The notes beneath the pieces were generated by a model that saw only the letters and a program-made list of their open reading frames with translations, ran no database searches and was not told where the DNA came from. From Schistosoma haematobium (Eukaryota; Platyhelminthes; Trematoda; Strigeidida; Schistosomatidae), in contig NC_067198.1 in NCBI RefSeq assembly GCF_000699445.3, positions 21,098,536-21,162,535 of the forward strand: a stretch of 64,000 nt of DNA, in the 5' to 3' direction. Position numbers and translations under genes: made by a program. Shown piece by piece: positions 1-12,997 of this stretch (position 1 is its first letter; each line of letters begins with the position of its first letter).

Positions 1-146
1 AAACTGGGTCGTAGATGCACATTGCTGAGGAGTCCCATACTAAGATGAAACGGTCGTCCAGTGCTTCCAGGTTTTCGATGGTGGTCTAACATTGATCCAT
101 TCATGATATTAATCTAAACTCAGCAATCTTCGCAACCCTATACTGA
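1..146 (+). repeat. SINE copy (Smα-like), 5' cut by window edge, with hammerhead
   Basis: It shares the hammerhead core and the tail (GGTCTAACATTGATCC...CCCTATACTGAT) with the other copies at 2303-2577, 8128-8425 and 50112-50388. Only the part from just upstream of the ribozyme is inside the window. Confidence 0.8.
18..64 (+). ncRNA. Hammerhead ribozyme core in SINE (slightly decayed)
   Basis: CTGAGGA at 25-31 matches CUGANGA, GAAA is at 47-50, and GTC is at 56-58 (predicted cleavage after 58). Stem I (ACATTG with CAGTGC region) has about five pairs. Stem II is weakened to GTC/GAT. Stem III is minimal. Confidence 0.65.
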
Positions 147-2302
147 TAATACGGAAATAGTTAAATTGAAAGAAAAATCCCCAGCTAAAATGCATTCTTG
201 TTAATTTTCAGAGTTATCATTTCAAGAAAATACTATTCCATTTAATGATTCTAAGATGTTTTTCATGCTTCTATCGCATCTAATACAAATCCAATTATGA
301 AACAATCTTGCGCACTATTATTTCTTCACCAATTAATGATTTACTTTTATGAATGATCTCGTTAGGATCCTACTGTTTATACGAACGAAAGTGATGTGAC
401 TAATTTAAAGCCCACGAATGGGCCAGTAACATAAGACAACACAATTGAATAACAGATAACTTTATTCCAAATCAATAAAATAAGACGTTAGGCTATGTTT
501 GGAGAAATTATCCATGAGTGATGTCGAATAACTGTTTTGTTGTACTATGAGCTGATTAATGGATTCCCTCTCAATATTTCAAAGGTAATAAATATATCTT
601 AAGACTTGAAGATCTTGAACATGTTTCTGTGTTGACTTATAGGTATGTATTAGTGAGAAGTAAATAGAAATGAAACAACTGATCAATACTATCTGATTTT
701 AAACGACTCCTCACTTGATATCTATCTGTGACAAAAACTATCTTCCGACTGTACTAATCTTCGAGATTCTTTCAACCTTGAAAACTGTTGAAATGGAAAC
801 GAATGAAAATAGATAAATTCGCAAAAACTCTACAAAAATGTCCATTATGATAAACTGATTACAGATAGAACGAAATCGCTATATATTGTCCACATTCCCA
901 ACCCTAAAAATCTGTAAAGAATATCTTTAACAGGGATATGTTATCATTTATACTTTTTTTCTTTTTTTTATGTTGATAAGAAATACATCTGGGTTTTTTA
1001 AATACTTTTTAGATCTATCCACTATCGCTAAAACGTAATGATTAAAGTACAGACAGCTAATGCTACCTACTGTGTCGGCAGTTGTTCATTAGGTCTGAAA
1101 TTTTAGAACTTGAAAATAATGAATATTCATATTTACTAAAGTGGTTGTGGTAAAATTCTGTACTCGTTAAAAGTAGATTTTTATTAGTAACTATATTTAA
1201 CTGAAAAACTATTGAAAATTGCTTTCAAATGGCGCTAAATCTCCCACGACACGCACATGTAGTCAAATAACTAGTTTTGAGAAAAGGCAGTCTAGTGGTT
1301 GAAGCATTCAACATACAACGAAAAGGTCAAAAGTTTGGACAACATTTGACCTACTTCAATTAGGGCAACTGGGTAGATATACAAAAGTAGCTAGAGACGA
1401 ACCTTTCAACGCGATAATTTCTTGATTAAGATATAAATACATAATTCGTTTCTACTTTAAAGAAAAATGGTATCATTTTATTTCACCAAAAGTAACCATG
1501 TACAACATCATTTACAGATGATAATGTCTTTTTGTCTCTTTTTTAGTGAATTCCATTGTCAAGAATTCTGACGAAATACATTTTATGATACACTACAACC
1601 TTTTAGAAGAACCATTAGTTATACATTTTAGGATACTATGACAAACGTGTAAGCTTTAGAAATGTTAGAAAGATTTTAGGTTACGAGAGGTTCGATTGTT
1701 TCTTGAATTGGTGAAATGTTCGTTTGTAGACTAAATATGGTTTAAAGTTTTCCGATCAATCTTTTTATACAAAATAACAATAAATGAAATCCTAGAATTC
1801 TTTATCCAATAAATAAGATTGTAAATTAATGATATAAACTTAAATTATTCTTTGTATTTAAGTAGTTTACTAAAATATGGTTAACATAAATTCAATGAAT
1901 CATTTATTGTATATTTTAAAATGGTCCCATTTCAGTTCACTGTAACATCTGATGTTTATTTATGAGTTCAATCATTTACATTTTTCTTCAGTCACCTACA
2001 ATAGATCACACGATGATGTAACTAATAATCAATAACTTGATATCGCAATTCATTTATTAACTCATTATAAACATGTGTATCATGGAAAGACATTTGACGC
2101 CAAATAAATTGACTACTCAATGTTTGTGTAAATTTTGTTCAATAATGTGTTTACTGTGCTAAAGTAAAGTTTATAAAGACAGTCAGTAAATTCACTTGGT
2201 ATTGTTTGTTTGCACATATGCTAATAAATGACTGATCAATCACAGTCCTAAACATCAACGGGAATATTCAAACAAACAGTACTAAGTAATTTTTTTATTG
2301 AG
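147..2302. other. No gene seen: AT-rich non-coding stretch
   Basis: I see no convincing ORF, splice-bounded exon or recognised repeat. If the LIM gene has further exons to the left, this would be intronic. No homeodomain helix-3 signature was spotted on the minus strand. Confidence 0.5.
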
Positions 2303-2577
2303 ATCATGAACCGATTGATGTTAGACCACCACTGAAAACCTCCAAGCACTGGACGGCCGTTTCGTCCTGTTGTGGGACTCCTCAGCGGTGCGCATCCACG
2401 ACCCCGCTCGCGGACGAGTGCCTAACCTCTAGACCACTGAGTCGACATCCAACGACGTTAATGTCTAACTTCAACCAATCCATGAAACTGCGCCACTGTA
2501 CACTATTGTCTTCAGTAAGTTGATATCTCACAGCAGACTTGGTTGAACTCCAATGGTCACAGCTTCCCACTAGAACT
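2303..2577 (-). repeat. SINE copy (Smα-like), near full length
   Basis: Read on the minus strand it aligns along its length with the plus-strand copy at 8128-8425. Both have the 5' section GTGACCATTGGAGTTCAACC, the A-box-like CTCAGTGGTCTAGAGGTTA, the ribozyme, and the tail GGTGGTCTAACATCAATCGG. The B-box part is shortened (about 20 bp missing, including the GGTTCGAATCC seen in the copy at 8.3 kb). Confidence 0.85.
2346..2393 (-). ncRNA. Hammerhead ribozyme in SINE
   Basis: On the minus strand CTGAGGA (2385-2379), stem II GTCC/GGAC, GAAA and the GTC cleavage triplet all occur in the right order. Stem I GCACCG/CAGTGC has one mismatch. Stem III is the palindrome ACGGCCGT with essentially no loop. 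Confidence 0.8.
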
Positions 2578-4130
2578 CTAGGAAATATGTCAATAAGTTT
2601 TGTCTTTGTAGTTTAGGTGTTAGAGTAAAACTAAGCAATCACATAATGCAACTTAATTTCTGTTGAATAAATGACTAGTACTGGTATATGATGTAAAGAA
2701 TTATGAAACAATAATAATAGTGGTGACCTGTTCAGTTTTATTACATATTTAACATATTAAATAATTTTTAAAATACTTTTTAATTCATTCATTGTTCTTA
2801 AGTTGAAAAAAATGTCATGAATTCTATGCATACTATAGTATCTAATTTACATTTTAGTCGTTATAAACCTTTATTCTTTTACATAATGATGATTTGTCCA
2901 AAATTTATTCTTCAACTGAAATTTAGACATGTTCAATTCATTGATGAGTTGATTTTGAAGTCAAATTTATTCTATGTATGTAAATTTGTTCATCTTTTTA
3001 TATATCTATATATATGTGTATATACTTGGACTCATGTTTCAGTTCAATGGTATAGTAAACAATGGCTTTATACATAAAGTATCTTTATTTTTATATATAT
3101 AAAGAATTCAACATTTATACCTCTTATTAAATATATTCACGATTGATTCAGTGTAAGGAACTAAGTAACTAATTTTCCATTGAGGAATGATGTAATAATG
3201 ACAAGTTAAAGAGTATATGATGATTTCTATTGTTTTTCAGTTGTTTTTGTTGTTGTTATGGTATTGATATGAAAAGAAATTTTAATGACAGATAAATTGA
3301 ATGCGTTGTCTTGCTAAATGATAGAAAATTCATGCTATGTAATTGTTTGATTATAAGTGAAAATAATATGACTCACTAAACACTATCATACTAATTTCTT
3401 GCACTATAAAACATGACAAAGCGTATGAAAGCATATGTTGCTATACATCTCAAATCCTCGTAAGAAGTTGATGGTTTCTTGAACTTGTAACCCACCAATT
3501 GAAAGTGAAATAATTAAACTGACCAGTCACATTCATTCTATCTGGGATTTGACAGTTAAAAGTAACTTTATCTCAGAGTACTAGTGGGTTTTTTTTAATA
3601 TGAACAATCATCAATCTCTTCAAACAATATTTTATCAAGTAGAGTGCTAGGTTAAAAGCTTAAATCATATTTTCTAAAAAAAGATTTATATGGAAAGCTA
3701 GTATTTGAGAAGACTGAGAAACATTTATTCGATAAACTATCTAACTTGCTTAGTATCACCTCACTGTTATCAATTGATTAGCTAGTCAGATTGATAACCG
3801 TTGACAGACATTTGAATACAAAAAACTAATTTTATTTTCCGAAATGCTTCAGAAGACCTATGGCAACTTGAGTTGGATAGAATTTGTTGAGTGGAAAAAT
3901 ATTAAAATAACTGTTAGTCAAATAAATCTTCCCTTAAAATGTTTACTCGATGCTGGGAAGTATTGTTTAAACTATCCAGTTTGTATGAAATTCATATCTT
4001 CCTGAAGTAAATTCTCCTACTGAGATCAGAAGTATTGCTATGTTAGTACGCGGCGTTTGTTGAAATTATTCGATTTATGGATTACACCAAGGCCTGATTT
4101 TAGTTTGGTAAAAATTAAGAACTAGAAAGC
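2578..4130. other. No gene seen: AT-rich non-coding stretch
   Basis: It holds TA-rich low-complexity tracts (about 2998-3028) and poly-T runs. The 86-codon open frame at 2817-3077 has a composition expected from AT-rich noise, so I do not call it. Confidence 0.5.
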
Positions 4131-4260
4131 ATTAAATAGTCGTTTCGTTCTGCTCAGTAGTGCATATCTACGATCTTACTAGGAATCAAAACTAGAGAAT
4201 TTGAGCCTCTCAGGGAACGATTAACTCCCAAAACACAAGTTGGAATCCAATGGTTTGCAT
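4131..4260 (-). repeat. Decayed SINE fragment
   Basis: On the minus strand it retains pieces of the SINE in order (TGCACTACTGAGCAG followed by AACGAAACGACT). Most of ribozyme stem II is deleted. It overlaps the region just downstream of the LIM gene's second exon. Confidence 0.5.
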
Positions 4261-4544
4261 TTTTAACACCGGTCATTTCATGGTATTTTGTTACCATCAT
4301 CTATTCCTGTTGCTGATAACCATTTCAGATCCATGATGTAAATTACAAATCAAAAAAATCCACATACACTTCCTGCACTTACAGCGGTTATGTGTTTTCT
4401 AGTGACTAACTTGGTGAGGAAGCTTTTGTAGTTCTAGTGAGAGTTCTAGTGGAGTTTAACTATGTCGGTTGTGAAATAGGTATTACCGGTGCCAATAAAT
4501 GACGAAATATCATGAATTGGCTGGATTTAGAAATGCGAAACATT

Positions 4545-4685
4545 AAATGTCAATTTTGTGGTCTGGAAGTTAATAGTGCAGTGAAAGGCTCAAATACCCT
4601 AGTTTCGATCCTTGATGAGGTCGTATATGTACACCACTGAGGAGGAAAAGAACAACTGTCCAGTGTTTTCTAGTTCCTAATGTTC
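4545..4685 (+). repeat. Decayed SINE fragment
   Basis: A diverged plus-strand copy: TAGTTTCGATCC resembles the B box, then CACTGAGGAGG, then AACTGTCCAGTG and TTTCTAGTTCC. The GAAAC part of the ribozyme is lost. Confidence 0.55.
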
Positions 4686-4874
4686 ATTTAGCTCGGGATA
4701 GGCCGTGATATAAACTTCAAATAATATTATATGTGTTTGTATGATACAGAATAGCTTTTATTTACTGGAAAGTCTAGTCATTTTAACTGACACATTAGAT
4801 CTAAGTTACATCTGTCAATATGATTAGGGCATACTATTAAAAAAATAAAATCCAAGTAAAAATCTGGTGCTTAC

Positions 4875-7800
4875 TGAAAGCGTTTATTGTATTCATTATT
4901 GGACTGGAAATAATATTCACCGAAGTTACTGGAGGAATTGTTGTTGCTGCCGTTGAAGTGGAAGACGGAGTGGAACATAGTACCAGTAGTGATGGTATTG
5001 AAGACAAAGACTGAATGGATGAAAACATAGATGCCTCAGATAAAGATGAATTCATCTGATTAATTGGATCTGAAATGTCATCTTGCTTGAAAACTTTCAA
5101 CCGTTCTAACTGATTTTTCATATTTGTATTGGTTTCACAGCCATAAATGTTTTGTATACAATTATCATTATTGACTGATAACTCACAGTTAACAGAATTA
5201 GACAATGTACTAGGGGATTCTGACTTCCGATCCGTTTTCATAACATCTTTGATAGAAGAACTAGAATTCGTAAGAATTGATAATAAATCCATTTCTGATG
5301 AAGTTCTTGTTGTTGATATTTGTGGTATTAATGAACTGCCACTTTCATAGTAATGTTCACGACATATTAAAAACTTGTCACTATATAAAAGATAATATTG
5401 ATCACCTGTAGTGAATTGTTTCTTACAAATTGCACATTGAAAACAGTTGATATGATATACATAATGACGAGCAAATCGGACAAGTTCGCCATTCCGAATA
5501 AGTTTGTGACAAGCTGAACATTTTGGACCGAAATTTCTATAGAAATTGTAAAAAAGATAATGATAACTATTTTTCTTTTGTATCATTCTAACAATAAGGA
5601 AATTATCAAATTATCTGAAATGTTAAAAGTTAAAATAGTTTAGGAAATGAGTAGTTTATGTATTACAACTTAAAATTCATACTATGATAGGATATTAACA
5701 GTCATCCCATTTTAGTTAAATGATTAGAAATTGGTCAGTATTCAGTCAGTCAGTTACAATTACTGATAGTTGATTAAATTGTTTTTGTAACATTTATTTA
5801 ATCAATCTTTTCGATTTCATTAGATTAAAGTATATTAAATAGCCTAGTTCTTATGAGTATCCAAGATGGGGGAGAATATTATCAACCTCGAAAAACTTTC
5901 ATAATAATAACCTCCGGATTCCTATAAATAAAATGTTTACAATCTAATAGTCTTAAAAATAACGATATTATGGTTGAACACTTAAAAATAATCTACATTA
6001 AACCTAAGTTCCATATCCAATATTAGTTAGTGTTTATTAATTAATCACAGTTGTCATCTCTAACACGGTGATTGACTTTTTGTCAACATCCATTAGTAAG
6101 ACAAAAATTAACATAACTTTTTACGGTAGAAGATCTCTTACATTTATGAATATCTGTACTTATTCATAGATAAAATTTGACACTTGGATAGGATTATGAC
6201 ATTAATTATCACTATAACACGAATTATCTTTCAGTTAACATTTGTTGGAAAATGACTGACAGGTATAAGTTATGTTTCCATTATAACCACAACGTTTTTC
6301 TACAAATAAGTATCTAGCATCCTCATCAAATCAAACGAATTCATCAATCAAACTATTATGGCTTGGTAAATGTTGTGAATGCTTTTTGGACTTACTATTG
6401 TAAACAATGAAGGGAAATAGCTTTGTCTTCTCATCTAGCCTCAACGAAACCAAAGGGAGAACACAAGTTTTAACTAGAAGATCTATTCGATTCAACAAAG
6501 GAAAGTGAGTATACCTATAGTTATCTCATATAAACATATTTTACATATGTTCAGAAAATGAAATTACAGAATAACTTCATCAAATACCAACAAGTCAATA
6601 GAGAAAAGTGACCTCAACAGAGATAAAAGCGAAAAGCACGAAATGTGTTCGCAAGGTTCAAAGTAATTTAAAGTGACAAAAATTAATAGCTGAAATGCTA
6701 TCGCGAACTATTCTATCTTTAATCCAAGACAGACTGCTTGGATCATCTTGTCCCTGAGCAGCCGAAATGTCTGTTAACTACTGAAATAACTTCAAGGTTA
6801 CTGATTAAATCTATCAAATGATGATAATGACAGTGTCCAACTACTTCTATCTGTCAGTAGTATATCGAGAAAATTAAATCTTGCATAACACATGTATTAT
6901 TTCTGGGTTAAGATTTTAGGTAAATCTCAGTGCTTATACAAAGTCAATTTTTATATCAACACTCTGTATAATAAATAGATCAATAAATAGCTCAACTGTT
7001 CATCTAATATCACTAAGTTATGTTTCTTACACTTTAAGATTCCATTTAACCCAATTTTCATTACTGCTTTTCTAAAGGACTGTATTACGGAAGAAAAGTG
7101 TTTTGTTTAATTAGGCTGTACAGTATAATTGAATTTTAAAGTCTCATTCATCCCTTTAATGACAAGTAATAATCAGTAGTTTTTATTATCACCTATTTAT
7201 GGTTTGCCGAAAACAAAATTCTTAACTGAATCAATCTCTTTTTTATTTTATGTTTACATAAATAGTTGGTAGATGAAATGGTCTTAGATTTACAAACGAA
7301 TTGTTTCATCAACAAGAATAACAGGTATAGGTATAAAACGTTGAGTAATAATGAGTGTATTCAATTAACTTCCAGTTTGTAATTATCAGTAAGTAGGATC
7401 TATGATTACGAAAAATTAGCTTTAATCATCCTAAATCTTGCATTCTTAATTTATTCGTTAATGACTTTGTGTACTGAATAGATCATGAATTGAACCATGG
7501 ATACTAAAGATTTATTGTACCTTGATTTGAGCCGTTTTCCTATTTAAATATTGTTTTATGAATTTTAAAAAATAAAATTTTTAGTATGAGGTAAAGTGAA
7601 GCAAAACTTTGTCACTACAAACTCTGTAACATAATTTAAACCAGTTTTGTTCAATCCCAGTCGAGTGAAACAATAATTTTACTTATAAAAGGGCTGTAAC
7701 TACATTGATTTATTGATTCATTTAACTTCTTAGACTTCGTTCGAAACTCATTTGCTATTTGGACAGAAATATTGAGTATAATTTATCCGTAATTATCAAC

Positions 7801-10800
7801 AGTCAACTTAACGCATTGATGGAGTGTAATATTAAAGGAAGACACTCTGTAATATATAACTTTATCTATCCATGGTTTATTCAATATTCAGTTTTAATAA
7901 CACAGCTAGTCAGAGTATATTTGGGATTGATATTTTTACCTAATGAATTACTAATTTTCATTGTGAGATATAATCTTAGAAATGGTATATCATGTATATG
8001 AATCAAAATGATCGTACTATATGCTTTATTTAGTTGTATAATTCAAACTTCCTAGAAAAAAAGTAGTAAATTGTCACATCAATTTAAATTTAAATCCCTA
8101 ATAACAACTTTGTACAATCAAAATTGCAGTGACCAGTGGTGTTCAACCAGGTCTGTTGTGAGATAGTAATCACTGGTGACAACGGTGAATGTGTCGCTCA
8201 ATTTCGTGGGCTAGTTGAAGTTAGACATTAACATTGTTGGATGCCGGTCAGCTCAGTGGTCTAATGGTTAAGCGTCGCGCGCGAGATTGATAGGTCCTGG
8301 GTTCGAATCCTACGAGGCGGGGTCATGGATGCGCATTGCTGAGGAGTCCCACAATCGGACGAAACGGCCGTCCAGTGCTTTTAGGTCTTCCACGGTAGTC
8401 TAGCTTCAACTGACTCATGATCTCAACTATTAAAATATAATTGTCTAACGATTAAGCTCTAACAAGGTAAATATGCTTCGGTAAAAAGTAAACTAAATTT
8501 ATATTGCGTAATCTTTGTTCAAAATAACTGATCTAGATAATTGTATTTGTCCGAGTAAGAAAAAAATGATACTTTAGCGATAGTATTAATTTGCGTGTCC
8601 TATTTAACTATTAAATAGATTATGAATGTAAAAACCTTTAATAATAACAATAATTCTATTTTAAAAGAAATTTCTTTCACGTTAATCGATAAAATATTGA
8701 AAATTATGATAATTCTTGTTTTTCATCCTGACCTAGGACTTCTCACAAATACATAATCATCATCCTATATAGAAAAAATGTAAAACTTTTTAGTTTACAC
8801 CGGCCACATTTTGAACTGAGCCAATCCGTCAGAAGTAAATTTCAGATACTTTTAATAATCAGTATTAAAAAATTGTATCATTTTATTGCACCAGATAGAA
8901 AGAAGAAATCCAAATAAGTTATTTATACTTGAAGATATTTTGAATATGATAAAATCAGGTCATTGTGGCTCCCAGATATGACATAAAGAAAAACGATGAA
9001 AAAGTTGATTATGACTGAAAGAAGATACTACAGAAGGACTTCTAGGCCAGTTAACTTATCATATAGGCTGTACAGGGATTAAATCACAATGTTTGATCAA
9101 ACGACTTCATCTAATGGAATCTATCACAGTTAAGAAGGTTATCATCAAATGTTAAGTCCTTACAAAGGTATTTTTATTAGGAAGTTATTTACCGTCAGAT
9201 TTCTCAATTATCCTCTATTTTTATAGATACATTGAAGTCCACCATTAGAAAAAAATTACTGATACATTGAAAGCAATTACAGAAATTGCATGTTTAACAT
9301 TATCAACTATATTCACTAATATCATATATATACTTGAAAAGAAAGGGAGACAGAGAAATACAAAGTTTACAAAACATTTGTAAACTGTTAAGTTCAAATG
9401 TCATATATATAAACTACTTTGTAAATAACTTTTATTCTTTATATTCAGTTAATTTAGTTTCCCTTTTTTTAAACCAACTTTATACAATACACCTACATAC
9501 ATACATACATACATACATACATACATACATACATACATACATACATACATACATACATGACAACAGCAAGTTTCTCTAAAATGTCTTATATTACAACAAA
9601 TCAGTAACTTTCTTATTCCTATTTGAACCAGTTAAAGGAAAATTAACTAAATCAATTAATTCAAATAATGTTTAGAAAATTTTTTTTTCATAATTTATTT
9701 TATTTTATTTTTTTCAATAAAAATATATCATAGAGATTATTATTAGTATCATTAATAATTAGTAATTGTTTGAATCTTTTTGTTATTTATGTTAGAGATT
9801 ATTCAACTATACTTAAATGTTTATGATTTAATGGGAATATTGAGACAGTTCACATGGGATGTAAATATACTAGAAGTGACGGATCAACTAATATCCTTAA
9901 CATCATCAATAACAACAACAACAAAATGAGGATTCATACACTTATAAATAGACAATAAAATTCATTTCTGTTATACAAACTAGTGGCTACACGAACTCAG
10001 TAACCCTTTAGATAACATATTCAGTGTTTGAATTAAAAAGTATTAGGTTCCAGTCCTAGTATAGATATTAACATTGGATTGTGATAAGTGCATCTAGTCA
10101 ATGGATCCCGAATAACACGAAATCCTGGATTTCGCAGCTAATCATTATCTATCATCATTAAATATTTCATGGAAAGCTAAATTTTATTGGTTTACATTTT
10201 TTAGTATTAAAAAGTAGGAGTAAGAATAGAATATTTAGTAATTCCAGTGTATACTTTTATATTTGTGATTATTTGCAAAGATTATATACTGTATGAAGGT
10301 GTTTATCATCAATTGGAAAACCCTTAAAAATAGTCCTGTGGCCAATGTAAACTATTGTACTCCAAATTATTAGTTTAAAGGTATCATATTTGTTGTGAGA
10401 CCTGAGAGTCTTTAATTTATATTTCATATGGAGTAAGGAATTCACACTATTGATAAGATTCAATCTAGGACAAGTACAACTGTGTAGTTCTATAATGTGT
10501 TCATTTATTTTCTACTTCATAAATATTATACGTAGGTCTACTGGTTCACTAGTTATTTGATATTGTTGTTTTGTGAAAACTAATTTTCTATACAGTAACG
10601 TTGATTTACAACTGATGAATCGGAAATTAACACATGATTCAGTTTTAAGCATATCAAACAGTAATAATTCTATAGATCTCCAGAAATGAAATTATTATTC
10701 CTTAGAATCAATCATCATGCTGCAAACATGTTCAATATTAACTAACTGACTACTAGTACAAATGGATTTATTTTAGCATTCATTAAGTTATTGAACTCTG

Positions 10801-12997
10801 AGTTATAAATCATGTATAAAGAATTAATGAAACTATTGAACCAATAAAACTGAGCTAGGCAATGAATGGTCTGAGAAAATAACTTGTATAATTATAAAAG
10901 TGTGATTCTGAAGTACAAATAAAGTAACCTGTGAAACAAACAGAGTTATACATAAAAATACTTCTTAACTAATAAAATCAAATTAACTACCAAAAAAATA
11001 CTTTTAGATGCAATACTCTAGAAGGTATTTTGTTTACCATTAAACTCTTGAATCATTGTGTTTGTTCCACTACTACGTCGAAAGCACGTAATGTGAAGAA
11101 TTACTAAATTGTACTAATATAACTATCCCTTATTCCTTAAAGTTTTAACAATTTTCAAGTTAATATGATCGTATAATCATTAAAAAAATATGACCAAAAA
11201 TAAGAAAATAAAAATCACATTTCCCTATCTAACATCTGTATACACTAATGATTAAGCGTAAGTAATTTCAAGTCTCATCATTTAGTTTGTTTGTCTTTTC
11301 TTTTCAACAAATAGTGATGTTACTTCCGAAATGTAAAATAATTTCTTTCTTTAATAATTTGATTTGTTTAAATCAGATCCTTATCAAATAGTGATATACA
11401 ATTCAAATAGAAAGTGTTTATAAATAAACTTTCTAAAAGCTGTAGCAAATAAATGGCATACAAGTAATGGATTCCCAGAACACTAAAAAAAGAAGAACAG
11501 AAGAAAAATTGGATAGTGAAAAATATGGTTCTATAGTCTGTTTAAGATCATACATGGAGAAGAAAAAGAAGAAAACCTATCCATAAAATAATAGTAATTG
11601 AATGCAGATATCTAAAAAGGTATTCATAGATAATTTACTGTTCAATAATAGTGAAGTGTATAATTTGTAATCTGAACATTCAGATGCTTATCAGTACAGC
11701 TTATGTAAATATAAGAAATTAATAAGAAAGTTAGTTAATATACAATGAAGAGATTTGCGGTATTTATTATGTTTACAGACAGTTCACATTATAATCCAAT
11801 ATGTCCTAATGATTTATAAAAAAACTTTGCAACTGGATACAATGCTGGAAGTTATAATTGGTTACTACAGAGTAGTCTTATTCTAGGAAGGAAATATCTG
11901 TTCAACTGTTCCTAGTTATCAGCAGTCATTCAGCTAATATCAATTCCTGGTGTAAATTAACTTTGAATGTAAAATATAAGAGCAAAGCACTTGTTTTATT
12001 ATAGTAACCTATTAAATCTGCCAATCTAGTTCGAAATGAGCTGATTCAACATATTTTCAAGTTTCTGAATGACTGCCAATTTATAGTAAAATAAGAAGTT
12101 AAATCAAAAATTTCTTTTATTGATATCCTATTTACCAAAACAAAATGACGAATCGATTTAAAAGCCCACATATAAAAAACATACGCAGAATGTATATCTG
12201 ACTGATTTTTACAGATTAGTAACCGGAAAATGAAATCACAATCATTCTCCATAATCATGAGCCCCTATAGGATGAAATAACTAATTTAAAGTGGAATTAT
12301 TGTTGATATAGTCAAATATTAAGTTAAAAATTAAGCTACTCATACAGATTTAAAAAAGGGAAATTCCGGGAACTAACTTGATAAAATCTTCTCGACAGTA
12401 TAAATGACCATCCTTTGTGTAACATCGTTCTGTGAGCACAAATCCACAATCAAAACATCTTAAACAATTTTGGTGCCATGTAAGATCATCTATACTATGA
12501 TAATATTGATCAAATATAATTGATTGACATTCATTACAACGCAATATATTGATTTTAATAAAATTAGGATCATTTCTGCTTTTATTTTGTGTACAATAGG
12601 CAGATAATTTTGAATTGTCAGCTGATTTATTTGAATTTTGATCAGTGGAGATCAATGTTACTGGAGGGTTATGTGTATGATTATTTTTCAAATGAATATT
12701 CATACTTTGATTTAGTTCATTGCGATTTGGACTGGAACAAATAAACTTAGTACTTGAATATGTTTGCAAATCTGTATCTGATATGAGAACCGTATTAATA
12801 TTACTAACATTATTACTATTATTACTATTGTTGGTTGAAATGGTAGTAATAGTAGTTGTAGTATCAGTAATAGGGGTCATTGCATTTATACTACTATTGT
12901 TACTCTCATTAAAACCATTAGACATTGTATTTTGGTTCATAATTCCATTGTGATTAAAATTCGATGTTACCCATATTTCCGGGTTTGCAGTAGTCAT
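4875..12997 (-). CDS. Double-LIM domain protein, probable LIM-homeobox factor (partial, homeodomain not seen)
   Basis: Two coding exons, 12997-12378 and 5536-4875, join in phase across a 6.8-kb intron (donor GTTAGT, acceptor TTCTATAG) to give 427 residues. I start at the ATG at 12997 because TAG and TAA lie in frame just upstream. Residues 1-150 are a low-complexity Asn/Thr/Ser-rich leader. LIM1 spans about 154-204, with zinc ligands C154, C157, H175, C178, C181, C184, C201 and D204. LIM2 spans about 213-268, ending CREH. The spacing REDFIKNFGPKC between them is typical of LIM-homeodomain proteins (LHX, LMX, ISL), which act as nuclear transcription factors through LIM-cofactor binding. A Ser/Thr-rich tail of about 150 residues follows, ending at a good donor (GTAAGC) in phase 1, so more exons lie at lower coordinates. 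No homeodomain was recognised in 1-4870. It could instead be an LMO-type or other LIM protein; I cannot assign a subfamily. Confidence 0.85.
8128..8425 (+). repeat. SINE (Smα-like), best-preserved copy, with tRNA-like promoter and hammerhead
   Basis: An about 300-bp element antisense to the LIM gene. An A-box-like GCTCAGTGGTCTAATGGTTA lies at 8251-8270 and a perfect B box GGTTCGAATCC at 8300-8310, so RNA polymerase III could transcribe it. The ribozyme follows, then the shared tail. About 120 bp of non-tRNA sequence precede the A box and are also present in the copy at 2.3-2.6 kb. Confidence 0.88.
8333..8378 (+). ncRNA. Hammerhead ribozyme in SINE, intact core
   Basis: Stem I GCATTG (8333-8338) pairs six for six with CAGTGC (8373-8378), with one G-U. 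The core CTGAGGA is at 8339-8345. Stem II GTCC (8346-8349) pairs with GGAC (8357-8360). GAAA is at 8361-8364. Stem III is the minimal CGG/CCG palindrome, and the GTC triplet at 8370-8372 is the expected cleavage site. Confidence 0.88.
9494..9557 (+). repeat. ATAC tetranucleotide microsatellite
   Basis: About 16 tandem CATA/ATAC units, essentially perfect. They create an artificial open frame encoding repeated HTYI. Confidence 0.98.

Larger units (their letters stand above)
5537..12377 (-). other. Large intron of the LIM gene
   Basis: This 6.84-kb intron separates LIM1 from LIM2. It contains a near full-length plus-strand SINE (8128-8425), an ATAC microsatellite (9494-9557) and AT-rich tracts. 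Otherwise I see nothing coding; the open frame at 7759-8001 and others are short and unsupported. Confidence 0.75.

Noticed and set aside
5147..5350. Plus-strand frame over the LIM exon
   Set aside because: Antisense shadow of the Ser-rich tail exon.
8249..8331. Possible tRNA gene (A and B boxes, GGTTCGAATCC)
   Set aside because: It lies inside a repeated SINE unit, and I could not draw a cloverleaf with paired acceptor arms; other copies have the same remnant.
9494..9557. CRISPR-like tandem repeat
   Set aside because: No spacers; a plain tetranucleotide microsatellite in a eukaryotic intron.
9334..9579. Open frame with repeated HTYI
   Set aside because: Produced by the ATAC microsatellite.
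12720..12953. Plus-strand frame rich in Leu and Val
   Set aside because: Antisense shadow of the Asn/Thr-rich leader of the LIM protein.
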